Shown here in pieces: positions 44,335 through 52,964 of a stretch of 55,183 nucleotides of DNA. Position numbers and translations under genes: made by a program. The DNA comes from Pseudomonas sp. UBA1879 (GTDB lineage Bacteria; Pseudomonadota; Gammaproteobacteria; Pseudomonadales; Pseudomonadaceae), in NCBI RefSeq assembly GCF_002338065.1, contig NZ_DDHJ01000007.1, positions 4,127 to 59,309 on the forward strand. Reading direction: 5' to 3'. The stretch's first letter is position 1. Every line of letters starts with the position of its first letter. The notes beneath the pieces were generated by a model. That model ran no database searches and was not told the origin of the DNA. It saw only the letters and a list, made by a program, of their open reading frames with translations.

Positions 44335-46656
44335 ATGACTCGATCCCGCACTCCGAAAAAATCCCCCAAACCCGCCAACAGCCGCTTGCGCAGCCTGTTG
44401 GGCTGGGCCTTGAAACTCAGCCTTGTGGGGCTGGTAGTACTGGCCTGCTTCGCGGTTTACCTTGACTCCATCGTTCAGGAAAAATTCTCGGGCAAGCGCT
44501 GGACGATTCCTGCCAAGGTTTACGCCCGTCCGCTGGAGTTGTTCGTCGGCCAGAAACTGTCCCGCGACGACTTTCTGATTGAACTGGATGCCTTGGGTTA
44601 CCGGCGCGAAAGCGTCGCCAATGGCCCGGGCGCTGCGTCGGTCAACGGCAACATCGTCGACCTCAATACGCGCGGCTTTCAATTTTATGAAGGCGCGGAC
44701 CCGGCACAGCAGATTCACGTCAGATTCTCGGGCGACTATGTGGCTGATCTGACCGCCGCCAACGGCTCCAAGCTTGCAGTGGCGCGTCTGGAGCCGCTGC
44801 TGATCGGCGGTCTGTATCCGAAAAACCTTGAAGACCGGATCCTGATCAAACTCGATCAGGCGCCACCTTATCTGCTCGACACGCTGGTGACGGTGGAAGA
44901 CCGTGATTTCTACCACCACTTCGGTGTGTCGCCGAAATCAATCGCCCGTGCCTTCTGGGTCAACGCGTCGGCGGGGCAGATGCGTCAGGGCGGATCGACG
45001 CTGACGCAACAGTTGGTCAAGAACTTTTACCTGACCAACGAACGCAGCATCACCCGCAAGCTCACCGAAGCGATGATGGCGATCCTGCTGGAGATTCACT
45101 ACAGCAAGCAGGAAATCCTCGAGGCGTACCTCAACGAGGTGTTTGTCGGCCAGGATGGTCAGCGCGCCGTGCACGGTTTCGGTCTGGCCAGTCAGTACTT
45201 CTTCAGCCAGCCGCTGTCCGAGCTGAAGCTTCATCAAGTCGCGCTGCTGGTGGGGCTGGTCAAAGGGCCGTCCTATTACAACCCACGTCGCAACCCGGAC
45301 CGAGCGCTGGAGCGCCGCAATCTGGTGCTTGATCTGCTGGAACAGCAGGGCGTTGCGTCGGCGGAAGCAGTTGCAGCCGCGAAGAAGATGCCGCTGGGTG
45401 TGACTAAAAACGGATCGCTGGCCGACAGTTCGTTCCCGGACTTCCTGGACCTGGTCAAACGCCAGCTGCGTCAGGACTATCGTGACGAGGACTTGACTGA
45501 AGAAGGCTTGCGGATTTTCACCAGCTTCGACCCGATCCTGCAGATGAAGTCCGAAGCCGCTGTGCGCGAGAGCTTCGCCAGGATTTCCGGCCGCAAGGGT
45601 GCGGACGAAATGGAAACGGCGATGGTCGTGACCAACCCGGAAACGGGCGAAGTGCAAGCGCTGATCGGCAGCCGTCAGGCGGGGTTCGCGGGCTTCAACC
45701 GTGCACTGGACGCCGTACGGCCGATTGGCTCGCTGGTCAAACCGGCCATTTACCTGACAGCCCTTGAGCGTCCGCAGCAGTACACGCTGACCAGTTGGGT
45801 GCCGGACGAGCCATTTCAGGTTAAAGGTGCGGACGGCCAGATCTGGAAGCCGCAAAACTTCGATCACAAGGCCCACGGCAACATCTTCCTGTACCAAGGC
45901 CTGGCACATTCCTACAACCTTTCCAGCGCCAAGTTGGGCTTGGATTTAGGTGTTCCGAACGTCTTCAAGACCCTGACCAAGCTGGGGGTTACTCGCGACT
46001 GGCCGACGTTCCCGTCAATGTTGCTGGGCGCAGGGGCGCTGAGCCCGATCGAAGTCGCAACGATGTATCAGACCATCGCCAGTGGCGGGTTCAATACCCC
46101 GTTGCGCGGTATTCGCAGCGTGTTGACAGCAGAGGGCGAGCCGCTCAAGCGTTACCCGTTCCAGATCCAGCAGCGTTTCGATCCCGGCTCCATTTATCTG
46201 CTGCAAAACGCCATGCAACGCGTGATGCGTGAAGGCACGGGCAAGTCGGTTTACAGCGTGTTGCCGAGTACGCTGACCCTGGCCGGAAAATCGGGGACGA
46301 CCAACGATTCCCGCGACAGTTGGTTTGCCGGCTTCAGCCAGGACCTGCTGGCGATTGTCTGGATGGGCCGCGATGATAACGGCAAGACGCCATTCACCGG
46401 TGCGACCGGTGCGTTGCAGATCTGGACCAGCTTCATGAAAAAGGCGGACCCGTTGCCGTTGGACATGGCCATGCCAGATAACGTGGTAATGGCGTGGGTC
46501 AATGCGTCCACCGGGCAAGGTACCGATGCCAGCTGCCCCGGGGCGGTGCAGATGCCGTATATTCGTGGCAGTGAGCCGCAACCAGGCCCAACATGCGGCG
46601 GGCCGACAGCGCCTGCCGAATCGGTGATGGACTGGGTCAAAGGCTGGTTGAACTAA
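44335..46656 (+). CDS. mrcB: Penicillin-binding protein 1b
   Basis: A 773-residue class A PBP making and cross-linking peptidoglycan. It has a basic cytoplasmic tail, one TM (about 22-44) and a UB2H-like region. The GT51 glycosyltransferase domain has catalytic Glu in TVEDRDFYHHFG and QGGSTLTQQLVKN. The transpeptidase has nucleophile Ser466-x-x-Lys469 (IGSLVKP), SYN at 526-528 and KSGT at 652-655. The C-terminal ~60 residues after the catalytic core contain two Cys. It is followed 16 bp later by its partner lipoprotein gene. Confidence 0.97.
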   Translation: MTRSRTPKKSPKPANSRLRSLLGWALKLSLVGLVVLACFAVYLDSIVQEKFSGKRWTIPAKVYARPLELFVGQKLSRDDFLIELDALGYRRESVANGPGAASVNGNIVDLNTRGFQFYEGADPAQQIHVRFSGDYVADLTAANGSKLAVARLEPLLIGGLYPKNLEDRILIKLDQAPPYLLDTLVTVEDRDFYHHFGVSPKSIARAFWVNASAGQMRQGGSTLTQQLVKNFYLTNERSITRKLTEAMMAILLEIHYSKQEILEAYLNEVFVGQDGQRAVHGFGLASQYFFSQPLSELKLHQVALLVGLVKGPSYYNPRRNPDRALERRNLVLDLLEQQGVASAEAVAAAKKMPLGVTKNGSLADSSFPDFLDLVKRQLRQDYRDEDLTEEGLRIFTSFDPILQMKSEAAVRESFARISGRKGADEMETAMVVTNPETGEVQALIGSRQAGFAGFNRALDAVRPIGSLVKPAIYLTALERPQQYTLTSWVPDEPFQVKGADGQIWKPQNFDHKAHGNIFLYQGLAHSYNLSSAKLGLDLGVPNVFKTLTKLGVTRDWPTFPSMLLGAGALSPIEVATMYQTIASGGFNTPLRGIRSVLTAEGEPLKRYPFQIQQRFDPGSIYLLQNAMQRVMREGTGKSVYSVLPSTLTLAGKSGTTNDSRDSWFAGFSQDLLAIVWMGRDDNGKTPFTGATGALQIWTSFMKKADPLPLDMAMPDNVVMAWVNASTGQGTDASCPGAVQMPYIRGSEPQPGPTCGGPTAPAESVMDWVKGWLN

Positions 46657-46672
46657 GCGAAGAGGGTGTGAA

Positions 46673-47443
46673 GTGAACAAGTGGTGGATTCCGGCGTTAA
46701 CGGCTCTGGCTTTGCTCAATGGGTGTGCGACTCAGACGCGCGGCAACATTCCGGTGGTGGACGCCGGCTCGCGCGTGTCCAATGGCGAGCGCGTCTCGGC
46801 CAATCGCAACGCGGCCGCCCGCGCTCCGGTACAGGCGCCGGCGCAAGCACAGACGATTGAAGAAGACTCCGGCGTGACGGTAATGGTGCCGGGCGGGGCC
46901 AATGCCAGCGCTGCGCCGATTTCAACCTTCGTCCCGCCAACGTCGGCACCGATCAACTCGGCACCGATCGACACATCTGCGGCCAGTCAAGCGCCGATCA
47001 ACACCGCACCGGTGAATAACGCCTATACGCCACCCGCCCCGACCAGCAACACCTACAACATGCCTTCGTCGGCCCCGACAGGCATTCCGTCGGCGTCCAG
47101 CGGTGGCCTGTCGGCTGATGAACAGTTGGACGGCCCGGTACTCGCCCTTCTGACCACGGCTCAGCAACAGCAGACCAGCGGCGATCTGAATGGCGCGTCT
47201 TCGAGTCTTGAGCGAGCCCAGCGTGTTGCGCCGCGTGAACCGCAAGTGCTGTACAAACTGGCTCAGGTCCGTCTGGCCCAAGGTGACGCGCCTCAAGCCG
47301 AGCAACTGGCCCGTCGCGGTCTGACCTACGCGAATGGTCGTGCGAGCCTGCAAGCGAGTTTGTGGGGGTTGATCGCTCAGGCCCGCGAGAAGCAAGGCGA
47401 TGCGGCGGGTGCTGCGCTGGCCCGGCAGAAGGCCAATGGATAA
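46673..47443 (+). CDS. lpoP: PBP1b activator lipoprotein LpoP
   Basis: A 256-residue outer-membrane lipoprotein. The lipobox LLNGC places the lipidated Cys at 18. A Pro/Ala/Ser/Thr/Asn-rich linker (about 50-145, with repeated API(N/D)(S/T)AP units) would cross the periplasm. The C-terminal ~110 residues form tetratricopeptide repeats (ADEQLDGPVLALLTTAQQQ, VLYKLAQVRLAQGDAPQAEQLARRGL). LpoP in P. aeruginosa is encoded right after the PBP1b gene and activates it. The start is GTG behind GAGGGTG. Its stop overlaps the next gene by 8 bp. Confidence 0.9.
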   Translation: MNKWWIPALTALALLNGCATQTRGNIPVVDAGSRVSNGERVSANRNAAARAPVQAPAQAQTIEEDSGVTVMVPGGANASAAPISTFVPPTSAPINSAPIDTSAASQAPINTAPVNNAYTPPAPTSNTYNMPSSAPTGIPSASSGGLSADEQLDGPVLALLTTAQQQQTSGDLNGASSSLERAQRVAPREPQVLYKLAQVRLAQGDAPQAEQLARRGLTYANGRASLQASLWGLIAQAREKQGDAAGAALARQKANG

Positions 47444-47765
47444 ACGCTTCCCTGAAATCGCCGATCAGCTGTTACTGATCGAACGCGAATTGCGCGTGTT
47501 GGGATGGTGGAGCCAGCTGCCGCCCAGCGACGAGGCGTTATCCAGCCGCGAGCCTTTCTGTGTTGATACGCTGGATTTCGATCAGTGGCTGCAATGGATT
47601 TTCCTGCCCCGGATGAAAGTCATTCTGGAGCAGGATCTGGCACTGCCGAACGCTTCGGGCATTCTGGAAATGGCGCAGATGGTGTACGCCAGTCGCGCTC
47701 AGGAGACTAAACACCTGCAAACGCTGCTGGCGCAATTCGATCGACTGATCACCGAGGCGGTCTGA
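47436..47765 (+). CDS. yqcC: YqcC-family protein
   Basis: A 109-residue cytosolic alpha-helical protein of the YqcC (DUF446) family, with IERELRVLGWW, EPFCVDTLDFDQWLQWIFLPRMK and NASGILEMAQM conserved. Function is unknown. In enterobacteria yqcC lies next to truC. Here it overlaps lpoP and is tail to tail with the DUF4124 gene (3-bp gap). The start at 47436 has AAGG five bases upstream; the longer in-frame extension lies wholly within lpoP and was rejected. Confidence 0.88.
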   Translation: MDKRFPEIADQLLLIERELRVLGWWSQLPPSDEALSSREPFCVDTLDFDQWLQWIFLPRMKVILEQDLALPNASGILEMAQMVYASRAQETKHLQTLLAQFDRLITEAV

Positions 47766-47768
47766 GAC

Positions 47769-48194
47769 TCAGTTGCACGTGTCGTCGATGGATTTTTTGA
47801 TTTCCACGATACGTGCCTGACGCTCCTCCTCTGTGAACCGCCTGAATTCCCCATTCACTTCCTGACGCACGCGCGGGTTGTTCTGCAACAGCGCAAGGTT
47901 GGTGCGTTGGGTCTCGCAGTACTCCTTTCGCTTGGCTTCCTGAGCCGCGACCTGTTTCCTGACCTTCGCGTCCACAGCCTGCTGCTCTTGCGAAGCATCA
48001 GTTCGGGCGGGCGCCGTGGGCGGTGGGGGCACGGCCTTTGGCGTGTCGAGCTCCTGCGATGACTGCCCGACCGGGGGCTGCGCGTCAAAGTGCGTTACAC
48101 CTTGGGCATCGACCCATTTATAGATCTGGGCGGCCTGAGCTGCCGCCGAACCGACTGCCAGCGCCAGCGTGGCGGCAAGAATAATCCAGCGCAT
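47769..48194 (-). CDS. DUF4124 periplasmic protein
   Basis: A 141-residue protein with a signal peptide ending at AQA (about residue 22). The DUF4124 pattern is AQIYKWVDAQGVTHFDAQPPVG. A Pro/Ala-rich linker follows, then a coiled Lys/Glu/Arg-rich segment with CETQRTNLALLQNNP. Family function is unknown. The 409-bp spacer beyond its start belongs mostly to the ilvI leader. Confidence 0.88.
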   Translation of the reverse strand: MRWIILAATLALAVGSAAAQAAQIYKWVDAQGVTHFDAQPPVGQSSQELDTPKAVPPPPTAPARTDASQEQQAVDAKVRKQVAAQEAKRKEYCETQRTNLALLQNNPRVRQEVNGEFRRFTEEERQARIVEIKKSIDDTCN

Positions 48195-48603
48195 ACTGCT
48201 TCCTTAAGACTTCGTTTGCTTTACGAGTGAAACCTACCACAAGCGCGTTATAACGACCTCATTCGGTGCTTTTTCAGCGGCTATGGGTGAAGAAAGCGCA
48301 TCGATGACTTGACTTGAGCGGGGCGAATCACAACAATCCAAAGTTCGCTGTAGAGGGACTGCCAGAAGCAGACCGTCTCGGTAGATCATGAGGCGCACAC
48401 CCGCGCCGACCTGTAACACCCGCAACGCGTTACCTCGCGCTGGGTGGGATGACCCCGAAACACTTAGGGGAGCTCCCAATACTTGCTCAGTCAGTGCTGA
48501 CGTAGTCGGCGACCACCGTCGCTCATGCTCTGCTGGCAGTAAACCTATTAAGACCCGTCTTCTCCTGTGTGGACGGTATTCTGGCGTTTTAGAGGTGAAC
48601 AAC
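48195..48603 (+). promoter_or_regulatory. Long upstream region of ilvI
   Basis: A 409-bp spacer holding the promoters of the DUF4124 gene and the ilv operon. An 18-codon ORF at 48449-48505 encodes a Leu/Ile/Val-containing peptide, but it has no good ribosome site. GACCACC-loop and CCGTC/GACGG stems follow, with no T-run. No clear promoter boxes were fixed. Confidence 0.4.
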
Positions 48604-50328
48604 GTGGAGCTTTTATCTGGCGCTGAAATGGTCGTCCGCTTTTTGCGTGACGAAGGCGTTGAGCATATCTATGGGTACCCCGGCGGTGCCCTCCTGCATA
48701 TTTACGACGCGCTGTTCAAAGAACCGGCGGTGAGCCATATCCTCGTTCGTCATGAGCAGGCGGCCACCCACATGGCCGACGGTTATGCACGAGCCACCGG
48801 TAAAGCAGGCGTGGTACTGGTGACGTCCGGTCCGGGTGCTACCAACGCCATCACCGGCATCGCAACGGCCTACATGGACTCTATCCCGATGGTCGTCCTG
48901 TCGGGGCAGGTCCCGAGCACCATGGTCGGCACTGATGCATTCCAGGAAACCGACATGATCGGTATCTCCCGGCCCATCGTGAAGCACAGCTTCATGATCA
49001 AGCATCCGTCCGAAATCCCGGAAGTGCTGAAAAAAGCTTTCTACCTGGCGCAGTCCGGTCGTCCGGGGCCAGTCGTGGTCGATATCCCGAAAGACATGAC
49101 CAACCCGGCTGAGAAGTTCGAATACGTTTTCCCGAAAAAAGCCAAGCTGCGGTCGTACAGCCCGGCCGTTCGCGGGCATTCGGGCCAGATCCGCAAGGCC
49201 GTTGAAATGCTGTTGGCCGGCAAGCGTCCGATCATCTATGCCGGTGGCGGTGTGATCATGGGTAACGGTTCTGCCGCCCTGACTGAATTGGCACAACTGC
49301 TGAACGCGCCCGTGACCAACACGTTGATGGGGCTGGGCGCATACCCGGGTACTGATCGTCAGTTCGTCGGTATGCTGGGGATGCACGGCAGCTATACCGC
49401 TAACCTGGCGATGCACCATTCCGATGTGATCCTGGCCGTCGGCGCGCGCTTCGATGACCGTGTTATCAACGGCGCTTCGCGTTTCTGCCCGGGTGCCAAG
49501 ATCATTCACGTCGATATCGATCCGGCGTCGATCTCCAAGACCATCAAAGCCGATGTGCCGATCGTGGGCCCCGTGGAAAGCGTGCTGACCGAAATGGTCG
49601 CGACCCTCAAGGAAATCGGCGAGACCCCCAACAAGGAATCCGTCGCGACCTGGTGGAAGCAGATTGATGAGTGGCGCGCTGGCGGGGACCTGTTCCCGTA
49701 CAACCGCGGCGATGGCAGCCTGATCAAACCGCAGACCGTGATCGAAACCCTGTGCGAAGTCACCAAAGGCGATGCCTACGTGTCCTCCGACGTGGGCCAG
49801 CACCAGATGTTCGCAGCGCAGTACTACCGCTTCAACAAGCCTAATCGCTGGATCAACTCGGGCGGTCTGGGCACCATGGGCTTTGGCCTTCCAGCCGCCA
49901 TGGGCGTTGCCTTGAGCTTCCCGGATGCCGACGTGGCGTGCGTCACAGGGGAGGGCAGTATCCAGATGAACATCCAGGAGCTGTCGACCTGCCTGCAGTA
50001 CAACCTGCCGGTCAAGATCATCCTGCTCAACAACGGCGTGCTCGGTATGGTTCGGCAGTGGCAGGACATGAGCTACAGCGGTCGTCACTCGCACTCCTAC
50101 ATGGAGTCGCTGCCTGACTTCGTGAAGCTGGTCGAGGCTTATGGTCATGTCGGCATGAAGATCACCGATCTGAAAGACTTGAAGCCGAAGATGGAAGAAG
50201 CGTTCGCCATGAAAGATCGTCTGGTGTTCCTCGACATCCAGGTCGATGTCGCCGAGCACGTCTATCCGATGCAAATCAGAGACGGCTCGATGCGCGACAT
50301 GTGGCTGAGCAAGACGGAGCGTACCTAA
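48604..50328 (+). CDS. ilvI: Acetolactate synthase large subunit
   Basis: A 574-residue thiamine-diphosphate enzyme condensing two pyruvate (or pyruvate and 2-ketobutyrate) in Ile/Val/Leu synthesis. The catalytic Glu is in RHEQAATHMADGYAR, the FAD-binding region is in RFDDRVING, and the TPP motif GEGSIQMNIQELSTCLQYNLPVKIILLNN-type stretch is near 447-475. The start is the GTG at 48604 (MELLSGAEMVV) behind GAGGTG. It is followed after one base by ilvH. Confidence 0.97.
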   Translation: MELLSGAEMVVRFLRDEGVEHIYGYPGGALLHIYDALFKEPAVSHILVRHEQAATHMADGYARATGKAGVVLVTSGPGATNAITGIATAYMDSIPMVVLSGQVPSTMVGTDAFQETDMIGISRPIVKHSFMIKHPSEIPEVLKKAFYLAQSGRPGPVVVDIPKDMTNPAEKFEYVFPKKAKLRSYSPAVRGHSGQIRKAVEMLLAGKRPIIYAGGGVIMGNGSAALTELAQLLNAPVTNTLMGLGAYPGTDRQFVGMLGMHGSYTANLAMHHSDVILAVGARFDDRVINGASRFCPGAKIIHVDIDPASISKTIKADVPIVGPVESVLTEMVATLKEIGETPNKESVATWWKQIDEWRAGGDLFPYNRGDGSLIKPQTVIETLCEVTKGDAYVSSDVGQHQMFAAQYYRFNKPNRWINSGGLGTMGFGLPAAMGVALSFPDADVACVTGEGSIQMNIQELSTCLQYNLPVKIILLNNGVLGMVRQWQDMSYSGRHSHSYMESLPDFVKLVEAYGHVGMKITDLKDLKPKMEEAFAMKDRLVFLDIQVDVAEHVYPMQIRDGSMRDMWLSKTERT

Positions 50329-50329
50329 T

Positions 50330-50821
50330 ATGCGGCACATCATTTCGCTATTGCTGGAAAACGAACCGGGTGCTTTGTCTCGCGTCGTCGGCCTTTTTTC
50401 GCAGCGCAACTACAACATCGAAAGCCTGACCGTGGCGCCAACCGAAGACCCGACCCTGTCGCGTCTGACGCTGACCACGGTGGGGCATGATGAGGTGATC
50501 GAGCAGATCACCAAAAACCTCAACAAGCTGGTCGAGGTGGTCAAGTTGGTCGATCTGTCAGAGAGCGCTCACATCGAGCGTGAACTGATGCTGATCAAGG
50601 TCAAGGCCACTGGCGCGCAGCGTGCCGAGATCAAGCGGACCACGGACATTTTCCGTGGCCAGATCGTCGATGTTTCCAGCAGTGTCTACACCGTGCAGTT
50701 GACAGGGACTAGCGACAAACTGGACAGCTTTATTCAGGCCATTGGCACCACTGCCATCCTCGAAACCGTACGCAGCGGCGTCACGGGCATTGCCCGCGGC
50801 GACAAAGTGCTGAGCATCTGA
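50330..50821 (+). CDS. ilvH: Acetolactate synthase regulatory subunit
   Basis: A 163-residue small subunit with an N-terminal ACT domain (ISLLLENEPGALSRVVGLFSQRNYNIESLTVAPTEDP) that binds valine for feedback inhibition, and the standard C-terminal ALS_ss domain (SGVTGIARGDKVLSI). It starts one base after ilvI, so it is made in step with it. ilvC follows after 52 bp. Confidence 0.97.
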   Translation: MRHIISLLLENEPGALSRVVGLFSQRNYNIESLTVAPTEDPTLSRLTLTTVGHDEVIEQITKNLNKLVEVVKLVDLSESAHIERELMLIKVKATGAQRAEIKRTTDIFRGQIVDVSSSVYTVQLTGTSDKLDSFIQAIGTTAILETVRSGVTGIARGDKVLSI

Positions 50822-50873
50822 TTTACACATATTTAGCGAATGGCCTGAACAGCCAAGATAACAGGGGAATTTC

Positions 50874-51890
50874 ATGAAAGTTTATTACGACAAAGACTGC
50901 GACCTTTCCATCATCCAGGGCAAGAAAGTCGCCATCATCGGTTACGGCTCCCAGGGCCACGCTCAAGCGTGCAACCTGAAAGACTCCGGCGTTGACGTCA
51001 CTGTCGGTCTGCGTAAAGGTTCGGCGACTGTCGCCAAGGCAGAAGCACACGGCCTTAAAGTGACTGACGTCGCTTCCGCCGTTGCCGCTGCTGACCTGGT
51101 CATGATCCTGACCCCGGACGAGTTCCAGTCCCAGCTGTACAAGAACGAAATCGAACCGAACATCAAGAAAGGCGCCACCCTGGCCTTCTCTCACGGCTTC
51201 GCGATTCACTACAACCAAGTCGTGCCGCGTGCTGACCTGGACGTGATCATGATCGCGCCAAAAGCGCCAGGTCACACCGTACGTACCGAATTCGTCAAAG
51301 GCGGCGGCATCCCTGACCTGATCGCTATCTATCAGGACGCTTCCGGCAATGCCAAGAACGTCGCGCTGTCCTACGCTTCGGGCGTGGGCGGTGGCCGCAC
51401 CGGCATCATCGAAACCACCTTCAAAGACGAAACCGAAACTGACCTGTTCGGCGAACAAGCCGTTCTGTGCGGCGGTACCGTTGAACTGGTCAAAGCCGGT
51501 TTCGAAACGCTGGTTGAAGCCGGCTACGCGCCAGAAATGGCTTACTTCGAGTGCTTGCACGAATTGAAGCTGATCGTTGACCTCATGTACGAAGGCGGTA
51601 TCGCCAACATGAACTACTCGATCTCCAACAACGCCGAGTACGGCGAGTACGTGACCGGCCCTGAAGTGATCAACGCCGAGTCCCGTCAGGCCATGCGCAA
51701 CGCGCTGAAGCGCATCCAGGATGGCGAATACGCGAAGATGTTTATCGCCGAAGGCGCTGCCAACTACCCATCGATGACCGCCAAGCGCCGTAACAACAAG
51801 GCACACGGCATCGAAATCATCGGTGAGCAACTGCGCTCGATGATGCCTTGGATCGCCAAGAACAAAATCGTCGACCAAACCAAGAACTAA
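50874..51890 (+). CDS. ilvC: Ketol-acid reductoisomerase (class I)
   Basis: A 338-residue NADPH- and Mg2+-dependent enzyme, the second step of the valine/isoleucine pathway. The dinucleotide motif is GYGSQGHAQACNLKDSG, with phosphate-binding LRKGSATV. Asp/Glu metal ligands lie in DLFGEQAVLCGG and YFECLHELKLIVDL. The short length is the class I type. AGGGGA precedes the ATG by seven bases. A strong terminator follows. Confidence 0.98.
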   Translation: MKVYYDKDCDLSIIQGKKVAIIGYGSQGHAQACNLKDSGVDVTVGLRKGSATVAKAEAHGLKVTDVASAVAAADLVMILTPDEFQSQLYKNEIEPNIKKGATLAFSHGFAIHYNQVVPRADLDVIMIAPKAPGHTVRTEFVKGGGIPDLIAIYQDASGNAKNVALSYASGVGGGRTGIIETTFKDETETDLFGEQAVLCGGTVELVKAGFETLVEAGYAPEMAYFECLHELKLIVDLMYEGGIANMNYSISNNAEYGEYVTGPEVINAESRQAMRNALKRIQDGEYAKMFIAEGAANYPSMTAKRRNNKAHGIEIIGEQLRSMMPWIAKNKIVDQTKN

Positions 51891-51920
51891 GATTTTGTAA
51901 TCGAGTTCCGGTTTACGAGA

Positions 51921-51946
51921 AACGCGACCTTCGGGTCGCGTTTTTT
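51921..51946 (+). terminator. Intrinsic terminator of ilvC
   Basis: ACGCGACC-TTCG-GGTCGCGT (51922-51941) followed by a run of T, 30 bp after the ilvC stop. It closes the ilvI-ilvH-ilvC operon. Confidence 0.95.
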
Positions 51947-52042
51947 CGTTATGGAGACTCATCTGGTATAAAGCTGCATCGTTTGTCGGCGCGATGTCGC
52001 CGCGAGCAACTGTCGAAAATTCATAGCTGCAAGGTAATGTCC

Positions 52043-52891
52043 ATGAGCGAACGTCCCGAAGAGCCGAACCAGGCCTCTGACGCCGAAAGCCTGCTACCGA
52101 TCGATGAGCATATAGAAGAAGGGCACGATGCCGAAGGACGCAAGGTCCGGCATCGTGGCATTTATCTGCTTCCTAACCTATTCACCACTGCCAACCTGTT
52201 TGCGGGTTTTTACGCGATCATCAGCGCCATGAGTGCGCAAAGCGCTTTGAGCGCCGGGGATGCTGCCGGGGCGAGCAAGTATTTCGCGTTTTCCGCTATC
52301 GCCATCTTTGTGGCGATGGTGCTCGACGGCCTGGATGGTCGTGTCGCGCGCATGACCAACACACAAAGCGCATTCGGTGCGGAATACGATTCCTTGTCGG
52401 ACATGGTCGCGTTTGGCGTGGCCCCCGCATTGTTGGCGTTCGGTTGGGCGCTGGGTGATATGGGGAAAGTCGGCTGGATGGTCGCCTTCATTTATGTGGC
52501 AGGCGCCGCATTGCGTCTCGCACGTTTCAACACCCAGGTGGGCAAGGCTGACAAGCGCTACTTCATTGGTCTGGCGAGCCCGGCTGCAGCAGGGGTGGTG
52601 GCCGGTACCGTGTGGGCCTTCAGCGATTACGGCATTCAGGGTTCCAAACTTTCGTTTCTGGTTGCGCTTCTGGTGGCGGCCGCCGGGATGCTGATGGTCA
52701 GCAACATCAAGTACAACAGCTTCAAGGAACTCGATCTCAAAGGGCGCGTGCCTTTCGTGGCGATCCTGGCAGTCGTGTTGGTGTTCGCGGTGGTATTTAG
52801 CGATCCTCCGCGCATCTTGCTGCTGATTTTCCTTGCGTATGCCGCGTCGGGCCCTGTTCAGTACCTGCTCCGCCTGCGTCGTCATAAATAG
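52043..52891 (+). CDS. pssA: CDP-diacylglycerol--serine O-phosphatidyltransferase
   Basis: A 282-residue integral membrane enzyme making phosphatidylserine. The CDP-alcohol phosphotransferase signature DGLDGRVAR...GAEYDSLSD (about residues 95-120) carries the metal-binding aspartates. Six to eight hydrophobic segments follow an acidic N-terminal tail. The ATG at 52043 is used because AAGG is then eight bases upstream; the ATG six bases earlier is too close to it. It lies just downstream of ilvC, beyond the terminator. Confidence 0.93.
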   Translation: MSERPEEPNQASDAESLLPIDEHIEEGHDAEGRKVRHRGIYLLPNLFTTANLFAGFYAIISAMSAQSALSAGDAAGASKYFAFSAIAIFVAMVLDGLDGRVARMTNTQSAFGAEYDSLSDMVAFGVAPALLAFGWALGDMGKVGWMVAFIYVAGAALRLARFNTQVGKADKRYFIGLASPAAAGVVAGTVWAFSDYGIQGSKLSFLVALLVAAAGMLMVSNIKYNSFKELDLKGRVPFVAILAVVLVFAVVFSDPPRILLLIFLAYAASGPVQYLLRLRRHK

Positions 52892-52964
52892 CGCAATAGA
52901 TTCATTTCACACCGCACTCCGCAGCCTATAAGGTTGAGTCATTCACCTGGGCCGCGGAGTCGCC

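Noticed and set aside
48234..48602. A 122-codon minus-strand open frame in the ilvI leader
   Set aside because: No ribosome site, no recognised family, and low-complexity Arg/Pro/Ser composition; it lies across the expected ilv promoter.
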